In this document: positions 45,709-55,600 of the stretch, piece by piece
Position numbering within the stretch: the stretch's first letter is position 1
How the letters are laid out: the number at the start of each line of letters is the position of its first letter
The notes under the pieces: model-generated
Databases searched by the model: none
Told to the model about the DNA's origin: nothing
The model's input: only the letters and a program-made list of their open reading frames with translations
Made by a program: the position numbers and the translations under genes
Source: Echinicola strongylocentroti
GTDB taxonomy: Bacteria > Bacteroidota > Bacteroidia > Cytophagales > Cyclobacteriaceae
Length of the DNA: 64,000 nucleotides
Direction: 5' to 3'
Assembly: GCF_003260975.1 (NCBI RefSeq)
Contig: NZ_CP030041.1
Span: forward strand, 1,702,501 to 1,766,500

Positions 45709-47331
45709 TTAATCTTCTTTTTCGGCTTCTTTCTTTAAAGAAGCATCCGCAAGAACCTTGGTCATAAAAAACACTTCACGGGTGGCTTCCCTGCCCTCTT
45801 CATCCAAAAAACGAATGCGCTGCTTTCCCGAAAGCAAAAAGTAATTCCCGTACCACCAGCTCAGCGATAGGCTTTCCGCTTGGGTGTCCTTGATGCGCTC
45901 ACTTCCATTGATGAGTGCCAGTGGCATCTCCTCATTTTGCAGCTCGATTTCACCATCTTGCAAGTAGCTTAGTTTGAGCTTTTCATCCTCTAAATAAAGG
46001 TAATAGAGATCCTCGCCATCAAAGCTGACTTCCCCAAATTTCCCAGGACTGGAGGTGGTCACATCCTCCAGCGAAAGGGAATTGTCCCACACGAGCTGCC
46101 CCTGTTCATCAAGCAATATAAATTGGGCTGCCATAAATTTGTATTCATTGTTGGCCATCGCATCCGAGCCGGGATAGTACCAAGGATATCCACCGGGCCG
46201 AACCCTATTGCGCATGCTCATGGGGGCATAGCGATAAAAATCACTGCTGTACATCATGTCACGTGGTGAAGTCCGCCCAGAGCTGGTCAAATAATAATCA
46301 TTATACACCAAAAAATAGTTTTCTCCGGCTACTATCCCCCGGGTGACCAAGGTATTAGAAAGGGTCAGGTCCTTCTCCTTTTCTATGTCCCTTTCCAGCT
46401 TTTTCTCCCTTTTGGCCTGTTGTTTTTCTGGCAAATAATTATAAAACTGCTTGAAATCAGCCAATGTCAAAAACCTATTTTCATATTCCCCAAACTCATT
46501 GATTTTGGAAAAATACACCCCCATATTAGGGTCACGCTTGCGCTGGCCAAAGGGGCCAATCAAGACTTGGCTGTAGTCGTCCATCGGTGTGAGTATCCCT
46601 TCTGCGATTTCCAAATCCGGTCGGTTGTTAGGCTCTACTTTTACTTCCCGCAGCTTATTGCCCTCTAGATCAAAGGTCATAACTGCCAGACTTCGTTTCT
46701 TGTACCGATCTCGCTTGCTTACCAAAACGTCAAACACCTTCAGCTCGGGATCTTTCCGCAACTGTAAAATACTCACCTCATTGGCATATACCCCTTGCAC
46801 GGTAATTACACTTCCATTTTCAGTATCCAGTAGCTGAATGGCTGGGCGATAGTCCATCATGCCCATAAGGATGGCTTTTTTTTCCATGATCAAAAATTCC
46901 TGCAACTCCATCTCCAGAATATTGTCCAGTGCCACCTCCCTGACCTGATGGGTAGCAAGATCCACTTCGTAGACGACCTTCTCACTGGAATAACTCTCGC
47001 CTTTTTGAAAAAGAGTGTATAGATAATCATCATCCAGGTCAAACCCAATCAAGTCAAAATAATCCTTTATCGGCACTTCATACACGCCGGATCCCTGAAG
47101 CCGCATATTGGTAAAGAAGTACTGCAACCGCTGCTCAAGACTGAAGCCTTTTCGGGCTTTCACCCTAAACCCAATAGTTCCTTCCTGGGTGGGCAACACG
47201 ATATAATCACGATCGCTCCACTCAGTAGGCACCTCTGCCCGCTGGACAAATTGCACTTGGGCCATAGCGTACACCGGCAGGGCTGCCAGCAGAAAAAACA
47301 ACAGTAGATTTTTATGCATTGGTAACTTCAT
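45709..47331 (-). CDS. Secreted protein of unknown function (540 residues)
   Basis: A large exported protein with a signal peptide (HKNLLLFFLLAALPVYAMAQ; the start may be 47331 or the ATG 4 codons later). The mature part is beta-rich with repeating YxVDLATHQVREV and QFILLDEQGQLVWDNSL-type segments that suggest a beta-propeller. A charged helical stretch, KQQAKREKKLERDIEKEKD, interrupts it at about residues 310-330. There is no lipobox or OmpA domain. I do not recognise the family. It is flanked by pyrR on one side and the divergent polX on the other, so neighbours give no clue. Confidence 0.75.
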   Translation of the reverse strand: MKLPMHKNLLLFFLLAALPVYAMAQVQFVQRAEVPTEWSDRDYIVLPTQEGTIGFRVKARKGFSLEQRLQYFFTNMRLQGSGVYEVPIKDYFDLIGFDLDDDYLYTLFQKGESYSSEKVVYEVDLATHQVREVALDNILEMELQEFLIMEKKAILMGMMDYRPAIQLLDTENGSVITVQGVYANEVSILQLRKDPELKVFDVLVSKRDRYKKRSLAVMTFDLEGNKLREVKVEPNNRPDLEIAEGILTPMDDYSQVLIGPFGQRKRDPNMGVYFSKINEFGEYENRFLTLADFKQFYNYLPEKQQAKREKKLERDIEKEKDLTLSNTLVTRGIVAGENYFLVYNDYYLTSSGRTSPRDMMYSSDFYRYAPMSMRNRVRPGGYPWYYPGSDAMANNEYKFMAAQFILLDEQGQLVWDNSLSLEDVTTSSPGKFGEVSFDGEDLYYLYLEDEKLKLSYLQDGEIELQNEEMPLALINGSERIKDTQAESLSLSWWYGNYFLLSGKQRIRFLDEEGREATREVFFMTKVLADASLKKEAEKED

Positions 47332-47432
47332 CTTTCTAACTTGATTGTACCATAAGATAAGGCTTAGTATTTTATTTTAAAACAATAATTACGGACATTT
47401 GTCCCTGATACCAACCCAAACCGACAAAAGCT

Positions 47433-49139
47433 TTGGATAATAAAAACATTACCAAAATCCTCAAACTCACCTCTCAGCTGATGGAGCTGCATGAGGAGAA
47501 CGCCTTCAAAATCCGAAGTTACACCTCTGCCATCTACTCCATCGACCAGGGCAGCGTCAGCCTGGAAGACCTGGACAAAGAGGCACTGCAAAAAATCAAC
47601 GGCATTGGCAAAAGCATCGCCGAGGTCATCGTACAGCTACAGGAAACTGGCACCCATGACTACTTGGAACAATTGCTGCGGGATACTCCCAAGGGACTTT
47701 TGGAGGTGTTGGATATCAAAGGCCTTGGGCCAAAAAAGATCAAAGTACTCTGGAAGGAGCTTAACATCACTTCTGTCCATGAGCTATTGGAAGCCTGCCA
47801 GTCCGGGGAAGTGGCCAAGATCAAGGGGTTTGGCAAAAAAACCCAAGAAAGCATTATCCAGTCCCTGGAATTCATGGCCTCCAACCAAGGCAAATGGCAC
47901 TATGCAGACGTAGAAGAGCAAGTAGAAACACTCCATAAAGAACTGGTGACACTTTTTGGCGAAGACGCTGTTTCCCTCACCGGTGCATATGCCCGTAATA
48001 CCGAAATCATCGAACAGGTGGAATGGCTCATCAAAAGTGACGACCGTAAAAACACCCTCCAAAAGCTCTCATCGCTGGATGACCTCCATCAGGACAAAAA
48101 ATCATCTAGCCCCTTCACTTGGCGAGGAAAAATTGGAGAACGGGACTTAAGCGTAGTCTTCTTTATCACTTCCCCCTCCACTTTTGTGAATGAACAACTG
48201 CTTCGAAGCGCTAGCCGCGCCCATTTATTATCGCCAATGGATGATGGCAAGCCACTCGGCAGCTTTTTCAAAACTGGTGATTTTGACAGCCAAGAAGCGG
48301 CTTATAAAGAAGCAGGTCTGGCGTATGTCCTTCCTGAATTGCGAGAAGGGCAATTTGAAATCCCACTTGCCAAGGAAAACAAACTACCCATCTTATTGGA
48401 AGAAAAAGACCTCAAGGGAATCCTGCACAACCACTCCACCTACAGTGATGGCAAACATACATTAAAGGAAATGGCACAGTATTGCCAAGAGCTAGGCTAT
48501 GAATACCTGGGAATATCAGATCACAGTAGGACGGCAATGTACGCTGGTGGACTTGATATCGACAAAGTGGCCCAGCAACAGGAAGAAATCAACAGCCTTA
48601 ACAAGGAGATGGCTCCTTTTAGGATATTCAGTGGTATCGAAAGTGACATCTTGGTGGACGGCAGCTTGGATTACCCAGAAGACATCTTGGCCTCGTTTGA
48701 CTTCATCGTATCGTCCATCCACAGCAGCCTTAACATGAACCGTAAAAAGGCGACAGCAAGGCTGATAACGGCCATTGAAAATCCCTACACGACAATTCTC
48801 GGACATCCTACAGGCCGCTTACTCCTAAGAAGAGAGGGTTACCCCATTGATCACAAAGCCATCATCGATGCCTGTGCCGAAAACAATGTGACCATCGAAA
48901 TCAATGCCAATCCTTGGCGTTTGGACCTGGACTGGCGCTGGGTGCACTATGCCATAGAAAAAGGAGTCATGCTTTCCATCAATCCCGACGCCCATGAAAA
49001 AAACGGCTACTTCCATATGAAATACGGAGTACTGGTGGGTCGAAAAGGCGGTCTCACCAAAGACATGACGCTAAATGCCATGAGCCTAAAAGAGATTGAA
49101 GAGCACTTCACCAAGAGAAAAGAAAACCTCAAAAAATAA
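47433..49139 (+). CDS. PolX-type helix-hairpin-helix/PHP nuclease with a degenerate polymerase domain
   Basis: A 568-residue protein laid out like bacterial DNA polymerase X: helix-hairpin-helix motifs INGIGK (55-60), IKGLGPKK (95-102) and IKGFGKKT (130-137), a polymerase palm region (about 160-310) and a C-terminal PHP phosphoesterase domain beginning LHNHSTYSDG (331-340), with GISDHS, EINANP and NPDAHE further on. The PHP metal ligands look intact, so 3'-5' exonuclease activity is likely. In the palm, the usual catalytic D-x-D is replaced by Gln195 and Glu197 in EIIEQVEWLI, so polymerase activity is doubtful. The start is TTG at 47433, which gives the usual N-terminus MDNKNI. Confidence 0.88.
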   Translation: MDNKNITKILKLTSQLMELHEENAFKIRSYTSAIYSIDQGSVSLEDLDKEALQKINGIGKSIAEVIVQLQETGTHDYLEQLLRDTPKGLLEVLDIKGLGPKKIKVLWKELNITSVHELLEACQSGEVAKIKGFGKKTQESIIQSLEFMASNQGKWHYADVEEQVETLHKELVTLFGEDAVSLTGAYARNTEIIEQVEWLIKSDDRKNTLQKLSSLDDLHQDKKSSSPFTWRGKIGERDLSVVFFITSPSTFVNEQLLRSASRAHLLSPMDDGKPLGSFFKTGDFDSQEAAYKEAGLAYVLPELREGQFEIPLAKENKLPILLEEKDLKGILHNHSTYSDGKHTLKEMAQYCQELGYEYLGISDHSRTAMYAGGLDIDKVAQQQEEINSLNKEMAPFRIFSGIESDILVDGSLDYPEDILASFDFIVSSIHSSLNMNRKKATARLITAIENPYTTILGHPTGRLLLRREGYPIDHKAIIDACAENNVTIEINANPWRLDLDWRWVHYAIEKGVMLSINPDAHEKNGYFHMKYGVLVGRKGGLTKDMTLNAMSLKEIEEHFTKRKENLKK

Positions 49140-49147
49140 TCAACCCT

Positions 49148-49435
49148 ATGAGCTGGATAGACCAAGATCCCCGCAAATTACTTCAACGTTGTTTCATCAT
49201 TGGGTTGGTTGGCATATTGCTATGCATCATTCCTCTGGCCAATACCGTATGGACTATCTTTGACCCTCAAAAGCTTAATTTTCTCAATGGATTTGGGCTA
49301 TTGGCACAATTGATTGCGCTAAGCATTGCCGTCTATGTTTTGCGTATGAGAAAAATCGCTGAAGGCCCTAAAGACAAGGCCAAAAGTATGGTGATCGTAT
49401 TGGGCGTAGCACTCGTCTTTTTTATGCTGAGATAA
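49148..49435 (+). CDS. Small membrane protein, unknown function
   Basis: A 95-residue protein with three predicted hydrophobic helices: IGLVGILLCIIPLANTVWTI, FGLLAQLIALSIAVYVL and SMVIVLGVALVFFML. The N-terminus (SWIDQDPRKLLQR) is soluble. It starts 8 bases after the polX stop, so the two are probably co-transcribed, and a strong terminator follows. I do not recognise the family. Confidence 0.7.
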   Translation: MSWIDQDPRKLLQRCFIIGLVGILLCIIPLANTVWTIFDPQKLNFLNGFGLLAQLIALSIAVYVLRMRKIAEGPKDKAKSMVIVLGVALVFFMLR

Positions 49436-49451
49436 GCTGTCTATCGCAATA

Positions 49452-49479
49452 AAAAGGGAGCTTTCTGAAGCTCCCTTTT
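49452..49479. terminator. Bidirectional terminator between the small membrane gene and the cold-shock gene
   Basis: AAAAGGGAGCTT (49452-49463) pairs perfectly with AAGCTCCCTTTT (49468-49479) around a TCTG loop. It serves the convergent plus- and minus-strand genes. Confidence 0.85.
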
Positions 49480-49502
49480 GACAAAAAATGACTGATACGA
49501 CA

Positions 49503-49694
49503 CTATGCTTTTCTCACATTTATAGCATTCAATCCTTTTTTTCCTTCTTTAACATCATAAGCTACTTTGTCATTTTGTACTACTTTTTCTACCAAGCCCG
49601 TAGCATGGACAAAGACGTCTGATTGGGATTCGTCGTCAATGATAAAACCGAATCCTTTAGCTTCATTGTAAAATTTCACTTTTCCGGTAAGCAT
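49503..49694 (-). CDS. Cold-shock domain protein
   Basis: A 63-residue CspA-type nucleic-acid chaperone. The RNP1 motif KGFGFI is at about residues 13-18 and RNP2 VFVHAT at 27-32, and the fold is a five-stranded barrel. It is about seven residues shorter than E. coli CspA. It probably melts RNA structure at low temperature or on stress. A long, T-rich leader separates it from the divergent SixA-like gene; whether it is cold-regulated cannot be judged. Confidence 0.93.
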   Translation of the reverse strand: MLTGKVKFYNEAKGFGFIIDDESQSDVFVHATGLVEKVVQNDKVAYDVKEGKKGLNAINVRKA

Positions 49695-49780
49695 AATAAA
49701 TCAATTGTTAGTGGTTAAATGAACCAACAAACTATAAAATTTCACCTAAAAAAAAAACAGATTTTTCGTATCTTTTTACT

Positions 49781-50272
49781 ATGAAAAATTTGATTATTTA
49801 TAGACACGCCAAATCTTCTTGGGAAGATCCTTATTTGGATGATCATCTCCGCCCCCTTGCTGAAAGAGGGCTCCGGGATGCTCCGCGCATGGCACAGCGA
49901 CTTAAAAAAGGAGGTATTTCACCAGATCATTTCCTGTCCTCTGATGCCGAGAGAGCAAAAGCTACCGCTTACATCACTGCAGAAAACCTCCACTTCCCCA
50001 AAAATGAGATCGTCCTCGCTCCTGTCCTTTACCACGCCTCAGCCAACACTATCCTAAAAACCATCCAAAACATCCCAAATCACAAACATACCGCCTTGGT
50101 TTTTGGGCACAATCCTGGTTTCAATGAGCTGATCTGGAAGTTGGGTGGGCAAATAGACAACCTCCCCACCTGCGGACAATTTGGTTTTATATTTGACGCG
50201 GACAATTGGAAAGAAATAGGTCAAAAAAATGCTAAAGTTTGGTTTGTTGACTACCCTAAAAAACAAAGCTGA
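49781..50272 (+). CDS. SixA-like histidine phosphatase
   Basis: A 163-residue phosphoglycerate-mutase-fold (histidine phosphatase) protein. The RHG-type motif is YRHAKSSW (7-14), with the catalytic His9; HLRPLAERG and FLSSDAERAKATA follow, and FGHNPGF holds the second conserved His. In E. coli SixA dephosphorylates a histidine of a phospho-relay HPt domain (ArcB). The neighbourhood includes a hybrid kinase with an HPt domain 9 kb away, but a link is only speculative. It is divergent from the cold-shock gene. Confidence 0.88.
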   Translation: MKNLIIYRHAKSSWEDPYLDDHLRPLAERGLRDAPRMAQRLKKGGISPDHFLSSDAERAKATAYITAENLHFPKNEIVLAPVLYHASANTILKTIQNIPNHKHTALVFGHNPGFNELIWKLGGQIDNLPTCGQFGFIFDADNWKEIGQKNAKVWFVDYPKKQS

Positions 50273-50366
50273 TCTGTCTTCCTTCTCACCAGATCAACGA
50301 GCACTTTGGCAGTTTTAAAACCCGGGAGTTTCTAACCTCATAACGGGCCTTAATGAATAAACAGGG

Positions 50367-51092
50367 TTAAAACTTCCTCACATCCTGCAAGACCCCATCA
50401 AATTCCTCTTCATGGTCCAATAAAAAGACTACCTTTTCCGCTACCGCACTAGGAGATGTCAACTCATGGTTTTCTTTAAAGGACTTGAATTGTTCCACAT
50501 GGCTGAAGTTTTCCTGCTTCGTAGCGCGGATATCCTCTTGCATGGGCGTATCCACGATCCCAGGAGAAAGGGCAAAATAGCGGATGCCGTACCCTTTCAT
50601 CTCACTCTCCTGCTGCGCAACTCCGGTCATCCGGTTTAGCGCAGCCTTGGAACTGCTGTACCCTGACCAACCATCCATGTTCTTCTCTGCGGCTCCTGAT
50701 GAGATATTCACAACCGTTTTCTCCATAGGCTCCATGGCAAACCTTTGGACAAATGCATTCATCAAAATCGCCGGAGCGATGACATTGACCGCGTGAATTT
50801 TAGCTATTCCCGCCGGCTCCAAACGGCCAATCGGCGCGATCTCCCCTATCCATCCCGCATTATTGATCAATACTGCTTTTTTATAGTCCCCCTCCGGAAA
50901 GAGCTCATCTAGCCTACTGGACAACTCTTCCGCATCGGTAAGGTCAAGCGTAAGGTGCTTAAAATTGCCTGCGCCTTTCATCGGCGACCGGGAAATCCCA
51001 ACCACCATATTTTCCGCATCCGCCAAGAGCACCTCCAAAAGTGCCTTGCCCAATCCTTTGCTACATCCAGTTAAGATAAATAGATTTGTCAT
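50367..51092 (-). CDS. Short-chain dehydrogenase, sepiapterin/benzil-reductase-like
   Basis: A 241-residue NAD(P)-dependent oxidoreductase. The cofactor motif TGCSKGLG is at the N-terminus, LINNAGWIGEI contains the NNAG motif, and the catalytic Tyr-x3-Lys lies in GYSSSKAAL after NISSG. The combination NNAGW.GEIAPIGRL with SPGIVDTPMQ resembles the sepiapterin reductase and (S)-benzoin-forming benzil reductase subgroup. If a biopterin pathway exists, this and the PTPS-like enzyme at 9.1 kb could take part; that is only inference. It lies 20 bases downstream of hslU on the same strand and may be co-transcribed. Confidence 0.9.
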   Translation of the reverse strand: MTNLFILTGCSKGLGKALLEVLLADAENMVVGISRSPMKGAGNFKHLTLDLTDAEELSSRLDELFPEGDYKKAVLINNAGWIGEIAPIGRLEPAGIAKIHAVNVIAPAILMNAFVQRFAMEPMEKTVVNISSGAAEKNMDGWSGYSSSKAALNRMTGVAQQESEMKGYGIRYFALSPGIVDTPMQEDIRATKQENFSHVEQFKSFKENHELTSPSAVAEKVVFLLDHEEEFDGVLQDVRKF

Positions 51093-51112
51093 TCCTAAGG
51101 GGGATTCTCTAC

Positions 51113-52519
51113 TTAAAGTATATATTGTGATAAGTCCTTGTTTTGGGCCAATGAGCTCAAACGCTCTCCAACCATTTCCTTGGTCACCATGATCTTGGCA
51201 TTGGCCTCAATGGTGTCGGGAACATCAAACAAGAAGTCATTGAGCAGATGGCTCATTACCGTGTGCAAGCGTCTTGCCCCGATATTCTCCACATCTTCAT
51301 TGATCTTAAAGGCGATCCGCGCGATTTCTTCGATGGCATCATCGGTATACTCCAGTGATACGTCCTCGGCATCAAAGAGTGCTTGATATTGTTTGGTCAA
51401 GGCGTTTTTAGGTTCTCTCAGAATGCGGCTGAAGTCCTCCTGCGTCAGGCTGTCAAGCTCCACCCTTATGGGAAAACGCCCCTGGAGTTCAGGAATCAGG
51501 TCGGAAGGCTTGCTGACATGGAAGGCTCCTGCAGCGATAAACAGCACGTGATCTGTATGAACCAGCCCGTACTTGGTATTGACCGCACTCCCCTCTACGA
51601 TAGGAAGCAAATCTCGCTGGACACCTTCTCTGCTGACATCAGGTCCACTGCTGCTTTTACTGCTCTTGGCCACCTTGTCAATCTCATCAATAAATATGAT
51701 GCCGTTGTTTTCTGCCAAGTGAATGGCCTCTTCTTTTACCTCATCAAAATCAATCAGCTTGGAAGCTTCCTCCTCCATAAGGATCTTTCTGGCTTCAGCT
51801 ATGGTCACTTTTCTTTTTTTGGTCTTTTTGGGCATCATCCCGTTCAGCATATCCTGAAGACCGGCCATGCTGGCATCATCCATCATGCCGTTTCCTATCA
51901 TGCCCACGCCTACAGGATTGGACTGCTTGACATCGATCTCTACCTTTCGCTCCTCCAGTTCGCCATTCCGAAGCTTTTCCCTGAAACGCTCCCTGGTCTT
52001 TTCATTGAGCTCCTGCTCGGAGGCTTTTTCCGGGTCAAAATCCCCATTGCTAGAAGTTGTCGTAGTACGACTAGTGCTGAACCCAGGTGACTTCACCGGT
52101 GGAATCAGGATATCCAATAATACATCTTCGACATTTTCAGCGGCCCTTTCCTTCACCTCTTCATTTTTGGCTTCTTTGACCAAATTGATGGATTGCTCCA
52201 CCAAATCCCTGACCATGCTTTCCACATCACGTCCCACATACCCTACTTCTGTGAATTTGGAAGCTTCCACTTTCGTAAAAGGTGCATTGGCCACTTTTGC
52301 CAGCCTCCGGGCTATTTCTGTCTTCCCCACACCTGTGGATCCTATCATCAGGATATTATTGGGTACAATATCCTTTTGGAGTTCACTCTTGACCATCATT
52401 CTTCTGATTCGGTTTCGCAGGGCTATGGCCACATTTCTTTTGGCATCCCGCTGGCCGATGATATATTTGTCCAGTTCATGGACTATTTGTCTTGGTGTCA
52501 AATGATTAATTTCTTTCAT
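51113..52519 (-). CDS. hslU: HslU ATPase subunit of the HslUV protease
   Basis: An AAA+ unfoldase that partners with the HslV peptidase. The N-terminal TPRQIVHELDKYIIGQ is the HslU signature, Walker A is GSTGVGKTE, the intermediate I-domain runs from about 110 to 250 with a variable, charged segment, and IIFIDEIDKVA is Walker B. The sensor-2 region GARRLHTVM and the C-terminus LSQYIL, which inserts into HslV, are present. At 468 residues it is slightly longer than E. coli HslU. The hslV gene is not adjacent and not in this window, which is unusual, because the two often form an operon. Confidence 0.95.
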   Translation of the reverse strand: MKEINHLTPRQIVHELDKYIIGQRDAKRNVAIALRNRIRRMMVKSELQKDIVPNNILMIGSTGVGKTEIARRLAKVANAPFTKVEASKFTEVGYVGRDVESMVRDLVEQSINLVKEAKNEEVKERAAENVEDVLLDILIPPVKSPGFSTSRTTTTSSNGDFDPEKASEQELNEKTRERFREKLRNGELEERKVEIDVKQSNPVGVGMIGNGMMDDASMAGLQDMLNGMMPKKTKKRKVTIAEARKILMEEEASKLIDFDEVKEEAIHLAENNGIIFIDEIDKVAKSSKSSSGPDVSREGVQRDLLPIVEGSAVNTKYGLVHTDHVLFIAAGAFHVSKPSDLIPELQGRFPIRVELDSLTQEDFSRILREPKNALTKQYQALFDAEDVSLEYTDDAIEEIARIAFKINEDVENIGARRLHTVMSHLLNDFLFDVPDTIEANAKIMVTKEMVGERLSSLAQNKDLSQYIL

Positions 52520-52669
52520 ATAATATCTTGGTCAGGAAATCAGCTTTTGATTTCGTTCTTTACATATTTTCCAATGGCCATGTTCACTCATAAAACATTC
52601 ATAGCAAAGTATAGTTCAAACGTTTGGCCATCCGCTTTCATTGTTGGTCGAGAAGCATCTAAAAAATAG

Positions 52670-52701
52670 ATCGGCGGGAAAGTTGACCATATCCCGCCGA
52701 T
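52670..52701 (-). terminator. Terminator after lon
   Basis: ATCGGCGGGA (52670-52679) and TCCCGCCGAT (52692-52701) form a perfect 10-bp stem; on the minus strand a CTATTTTTTA run follows. It lies just downstream of the lon stop at 52709, separating lon from hslU. Confidence 0.85.
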
Positions 52702-52708
52702 TTGTTCA

Positions 52709-55192
52709 TCAAGTTTGTACAGTATTCTTGTTTTCCTCAAAAGTGAATTTCAAAGGATCATTCACTTTTTGGTTGAGCAGCGCTACATCAAGCACTTCGC
52801 TCACTGTGTCCACGAAGTGGAAGTTAACACCTTTCACGTAGCGTTCGTGAATTTCTTCGATGTCTTTTTGATTACGCTTACAAAGGATTATATCCTTAAT
52901 TCCAGCCCTTTTGGCTGCAAGGATTTTTTCCTTGATTCCCCCTACAGGCATTACTTTGCCACGAAGGGTGATCTCACCGGTCATGGCGAGTTTTGACTTC
53001 ACTTTCTTCTGTGTGTACAACGAGGCTAGCGCCGTAAGCATGGTAATACCTGCTGATGGGCCATCCTTAGGAACTGCTCCTGCGGGGACGTGGATATGCA
53101 GGTCATATTGGTCAAAGATCCTATTGTCGATCCCTAATTGATCTGCCTTCGACCTTAGATAGGACATGGCAGTCATCGCTGACTCTTTCATCACGTCTCC
53201 TAGCTGCCCAGACAGTGTGAGTTTCCCTTTTCCTTTACTCAATGAGGACTCTACAAAGAGAATTTCTCCACCTACCGATGTCCAAGCCAAGCCAGTAACT
53301 ACACCAGCTACGCTATTGTCTTGGTATATTTCCTTGTCAAACATCTCTCCACCAAGGATTTTCCTTACCATTACCGGCGTGATCTTTTTCTGGTACTCCT
53401 CTTCCATCGCGATGGATTTAGCCACATTCCTGATCACCGTGCCGATCTGCCTTTCTAAACTCCGTACACCTGACTCCCTAGTGTATCCTTCTATGATCTT
53501 GACAATGGCTGCTTTATCAAAAGAAATATCCCTCCCTTTCAGCCCATGTTCTTTTCGTTGTTTGGGGATCAGGTGCTTCTTGGCTATTTCCACTTTCTCT
53601 TCTTGGGTATAGCCGGTCACCTCAATGACTTCCATCCTGTCTCTCAGCGCAGGCTGTATGCTTTCAAGGGAGTTGGCCGTGGCAATAAACAACACTTTGG
53701 AAAGATCGTATTCCACTTCAAGGTAATTGTCCACAAATGAACTGTTCTGTTCAGGGTCCAATACTTCCAAGAAAGCCGAAGAAGGATCCCCACGGAAGTC
53801 GGCACTCAATTTATCGATCTCATCCAACACGTAAACAGGGTTGGATGTCTGTACCTTCTTCATGTTCTGGACAATCTTGCCCGGCATGGCTCCTACGTAG
53901 GTCTTGCGATGGCCACGGATCTCTGCTTCATCATGCATTCCGCCTAGGGACATCCGGATATATTTCCTTCCCAGGGCTTTTGCTATTGATTTACCCAGCG
54001 AGGTCTTCCCTACACCAGGAGGGCCATATAGGCATAAGATCGGTCCTTTTAGATCATTTTTCAGCTTTAGTACAGCTAAATACTCGATAATCCTTTCTTT
54101 GACTTTATCCAGTCCATGGTGATCTTTATCCAAAATTTCCTTGGCCCGTTTCAGGTCAAAATTATCATTGGTAAACTCATTCCACGGCAAATCCACCATC
54201 AGCTCCGCATAGTTTAGCGCTATCGGATACTCTGCTGCAGAAGGATTGACACGAAGGATCTTGTCCAGCTCTTTTTCAAAGTGCTTGCCCACCTCTTCCG
54301 GCCAGTTTTTCTTCCGCCCCTTTAAGCGTAGCTCCTCCACTTCCTTTTCGGAGCCCTCTTCACCAAGTTCAGTCTGCAGGACTTTCATCTGTTGACGCAG
54401 GAAATAATCCCGTTGCTGCTGGTCAATGTCCGTATGGACCTTCTTGTGAATCTCACTCTTCAGCTCCAGCATTTGGATGTCCTTCATCATAAACTCCAGT
54501 AACAATGTCGCCCTGTCCAGGCCATCATTGATTTCCAGTAGCTTTTGCTTAGCTTCCACGGGAGCGTTGATATTGGAAGAAAGAAAGTGGGTCAGAAAGG
54601 CCGTATTATCGATATTGTCCAAAGCAACTTGGGCCTCACGGGGAATCTCAGGATTTAGCTGAAGGATCTTGGCAGCAGCCTCTTTCAGGGACTCCTCCAA
54701 AGCCGTGATCTGTTTATTGCCCTCAGGAAAGGTCTCATCCAAATAATCCACCTTGGCTTGGAAATAAGGATCTTCGGTAAGGGTCTCCCGGATCTTGAAA
54801 CGCTTCTTTCCTTGGATGATAATGGTCGTATTGCCATCTGGCAAGACGATCATTTTGATGATCTTGGCAATGGTCCCTACATGGTAGATATCTTCCCAGC
54901 CTGGATCATCGTTGTTCGGATTGGTCTGTGCGCAGACTCCGATCATCTTATCCCCTTTATGGGCTTTCTTGACCAATTTAATGGATCGCTGCCTTCCTAC
55001 AGTGATGGGGATCACCACCCCTGGAAACAACACCGTGTTTCGTACAGAAAGGATGGGAATATCTTCAGCATAATTTTCAAGGTGTGATTGCTCATCCTCC
55101 TCATCATCTGTGATCAGCTGGATCATGTCTCCTTCTCCCGCAAAGTCTCCTACGATCAGAGATTGATATAAGGAACTGTCATTTTTCTTCAT
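52709..55192 (-). CDS. lon: ATP-dependent protease La
   Basis: A homo-hexameric AAA+ serine protease of the cytoplasm. The N-terminal LAN domain includes [18 protein letters not shown], a coiled-coil stalk follows, Walker A is [15 protein letters not shown], and [12 protein letters not shown] is Walker B. The Ser-Lys dyad lies in the C-terminal P domain: serine in [11 protein letters not shown] and lysine in [14 protein letters not shown]. The 827-residue length is typical. It stands alone, with a terminator downstream and repeat copy E and the rseP terminator upstream. Confidence 0.97.
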   Translation of the reverse strand: MKKNDSSLYQSLIVGDFAGEGDMIQLITDDEEDEQSHLENYAEDIPILSVRNTVLFPGVVIPITVGRQRSIKLVKKAHKGDKMIGVCAQTNPNNDDPGWEDIYHVGTIAKIIKMIVLPDGNTTIIIQGKKRFKIRETLTEDPYFQAKVDYLDETFPEGNKQITALEESLKEAAAKILQLNPEIPREAQVALDNIDNTAFLTHFLSSNINAPVEAKQKLLEINDGLDRATLLLEFMMKDIQMLELKSEIHKKVHTDIDQQQRDYFLRQQMKVLQTELGEEGSEKEVEELRLKGRKKNWPEEVGKHFEKELDKILRVNPSAAEYPIALNYAELMVDLPWNEFTNDNFDLKRAKEILDKDHHGLDKVKERIIEYLAVLKLKNDLKGPILCLYGPPGVGKTSLGKSIAKALGRKYIRMSLGGMHDEAEIRGHRKTYVGAMPGKIVQNMKKVQTSNPVYVLDEIDKLSADFRGDPSSAFLEVLDPEQNSSFVDNYLEVEYDLSKVLFIATANSLESIQPALRDRMEVIEVTGYTQEEKVEIAKKHLIPKQRKEHGLKGRDISFDKAAIVKIIEGYTRESGVRSLERQIGTVIRNVAKSIAMEEEYQKKITPVMVRKILGGEMFDKEIYQDNSVAGVVTGLAWTSVGGEILFVESSLSKGKGKLTLSGQLGDVMKESAMTAMSYLRSKADQLGIDNRIFDQYDLHIHVPAGAVPKDGPSAGITMLTALASLYTQKKVKSKLAMTGEITLRGKVMPVGGIKEKILAAKRAGIKDIILCKRNQKDIEEIHERYVKGVNFHFVDTVSEVLDVALLNQKVNDPLKFTFEENKNTVQT

Positions 55193-55325
55193 ATATACAG
55201 AATGACTGTTAATTTGTCATAGTTAAATTTACAATAAAAGAACCACCTTCTTACTTTTTAAGGCTTTCCTATTCAACTCAATGGACATGCCAATAAAAAA
55301 AAAGGTACAAATTGGCAGGTTTTCG

Positions 55326-55488
55326 AACCCGGTTTATGCATTAGGAATCGTATTAGTCCGTCCCGACATCTGCCGAGAAAGAGCTGAAAGTGCAATAAAA
55401 TCAGTTAGCATAGAGGCATGAGCGGCCGCTGCAGCGGATCAGATCGTAATACCTGTGCGTGGCGTAGATAGGCTAATGCACATTCCGA
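55326..55488. repeat. 170-bp palindromic repeat, copy E, diverged
   Basis: Inverted relative to copy A. The left arm, AACCCGGTTTATGCATTAGG, and the right arm, GATAGGCTAATGCACATTCC, match the ends of copy A, and AGCTGAAAGTGCAATAAAAT matches an internal block. The centre is replaced by GCGGCCGCTGCAGCGG-type sequence, and a 25-bp insert lies in the left arm. Confidence 0.65.
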
Positions 55489-55545
55489 CCCCACCTCCTC
55501 TCTCTACCTGCTACTTATCTACGAATAATCCTTGGTATATAACAC

Positions 55546-55577
55546 AAAAAAGGGCAAAAATGATTTTGCCCTTTTTT
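55546..55577 (-). terminator. Terminator of the dxr-rseP operon
   Basis: A 14-bp perfect inverted repeat, AAAAAAGGGCAAAA (55546-55559) and its complement (55564-55577), encloses a 4-nt loop; on the minus strand it ends in T6. It lies 24 bases after the rseP stop. Confidence 0.85.
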
Positions 55578-55600
55578 GAAAACCGATGCATACAAGGGCT

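Larger units (their letters stand above)
55193..55600. other. Gap between lon and rseP holding repeat copy E
   Basis: About 400 bases without a gene. The lon-proximal part is the lon leader; the middle is repeat copy E (55326-55488); the right end is the rseP terminator. I see no clear promoter match upstream of lon. Confidence 0.45.

Noticed and set aside
48472..48488. TGGCACAGTATTGCC inside polX, like a sigma-54 promoter
   Set aside because: GG and GC are 9 rather than 10 nt apart, and it lies within coding sequence.
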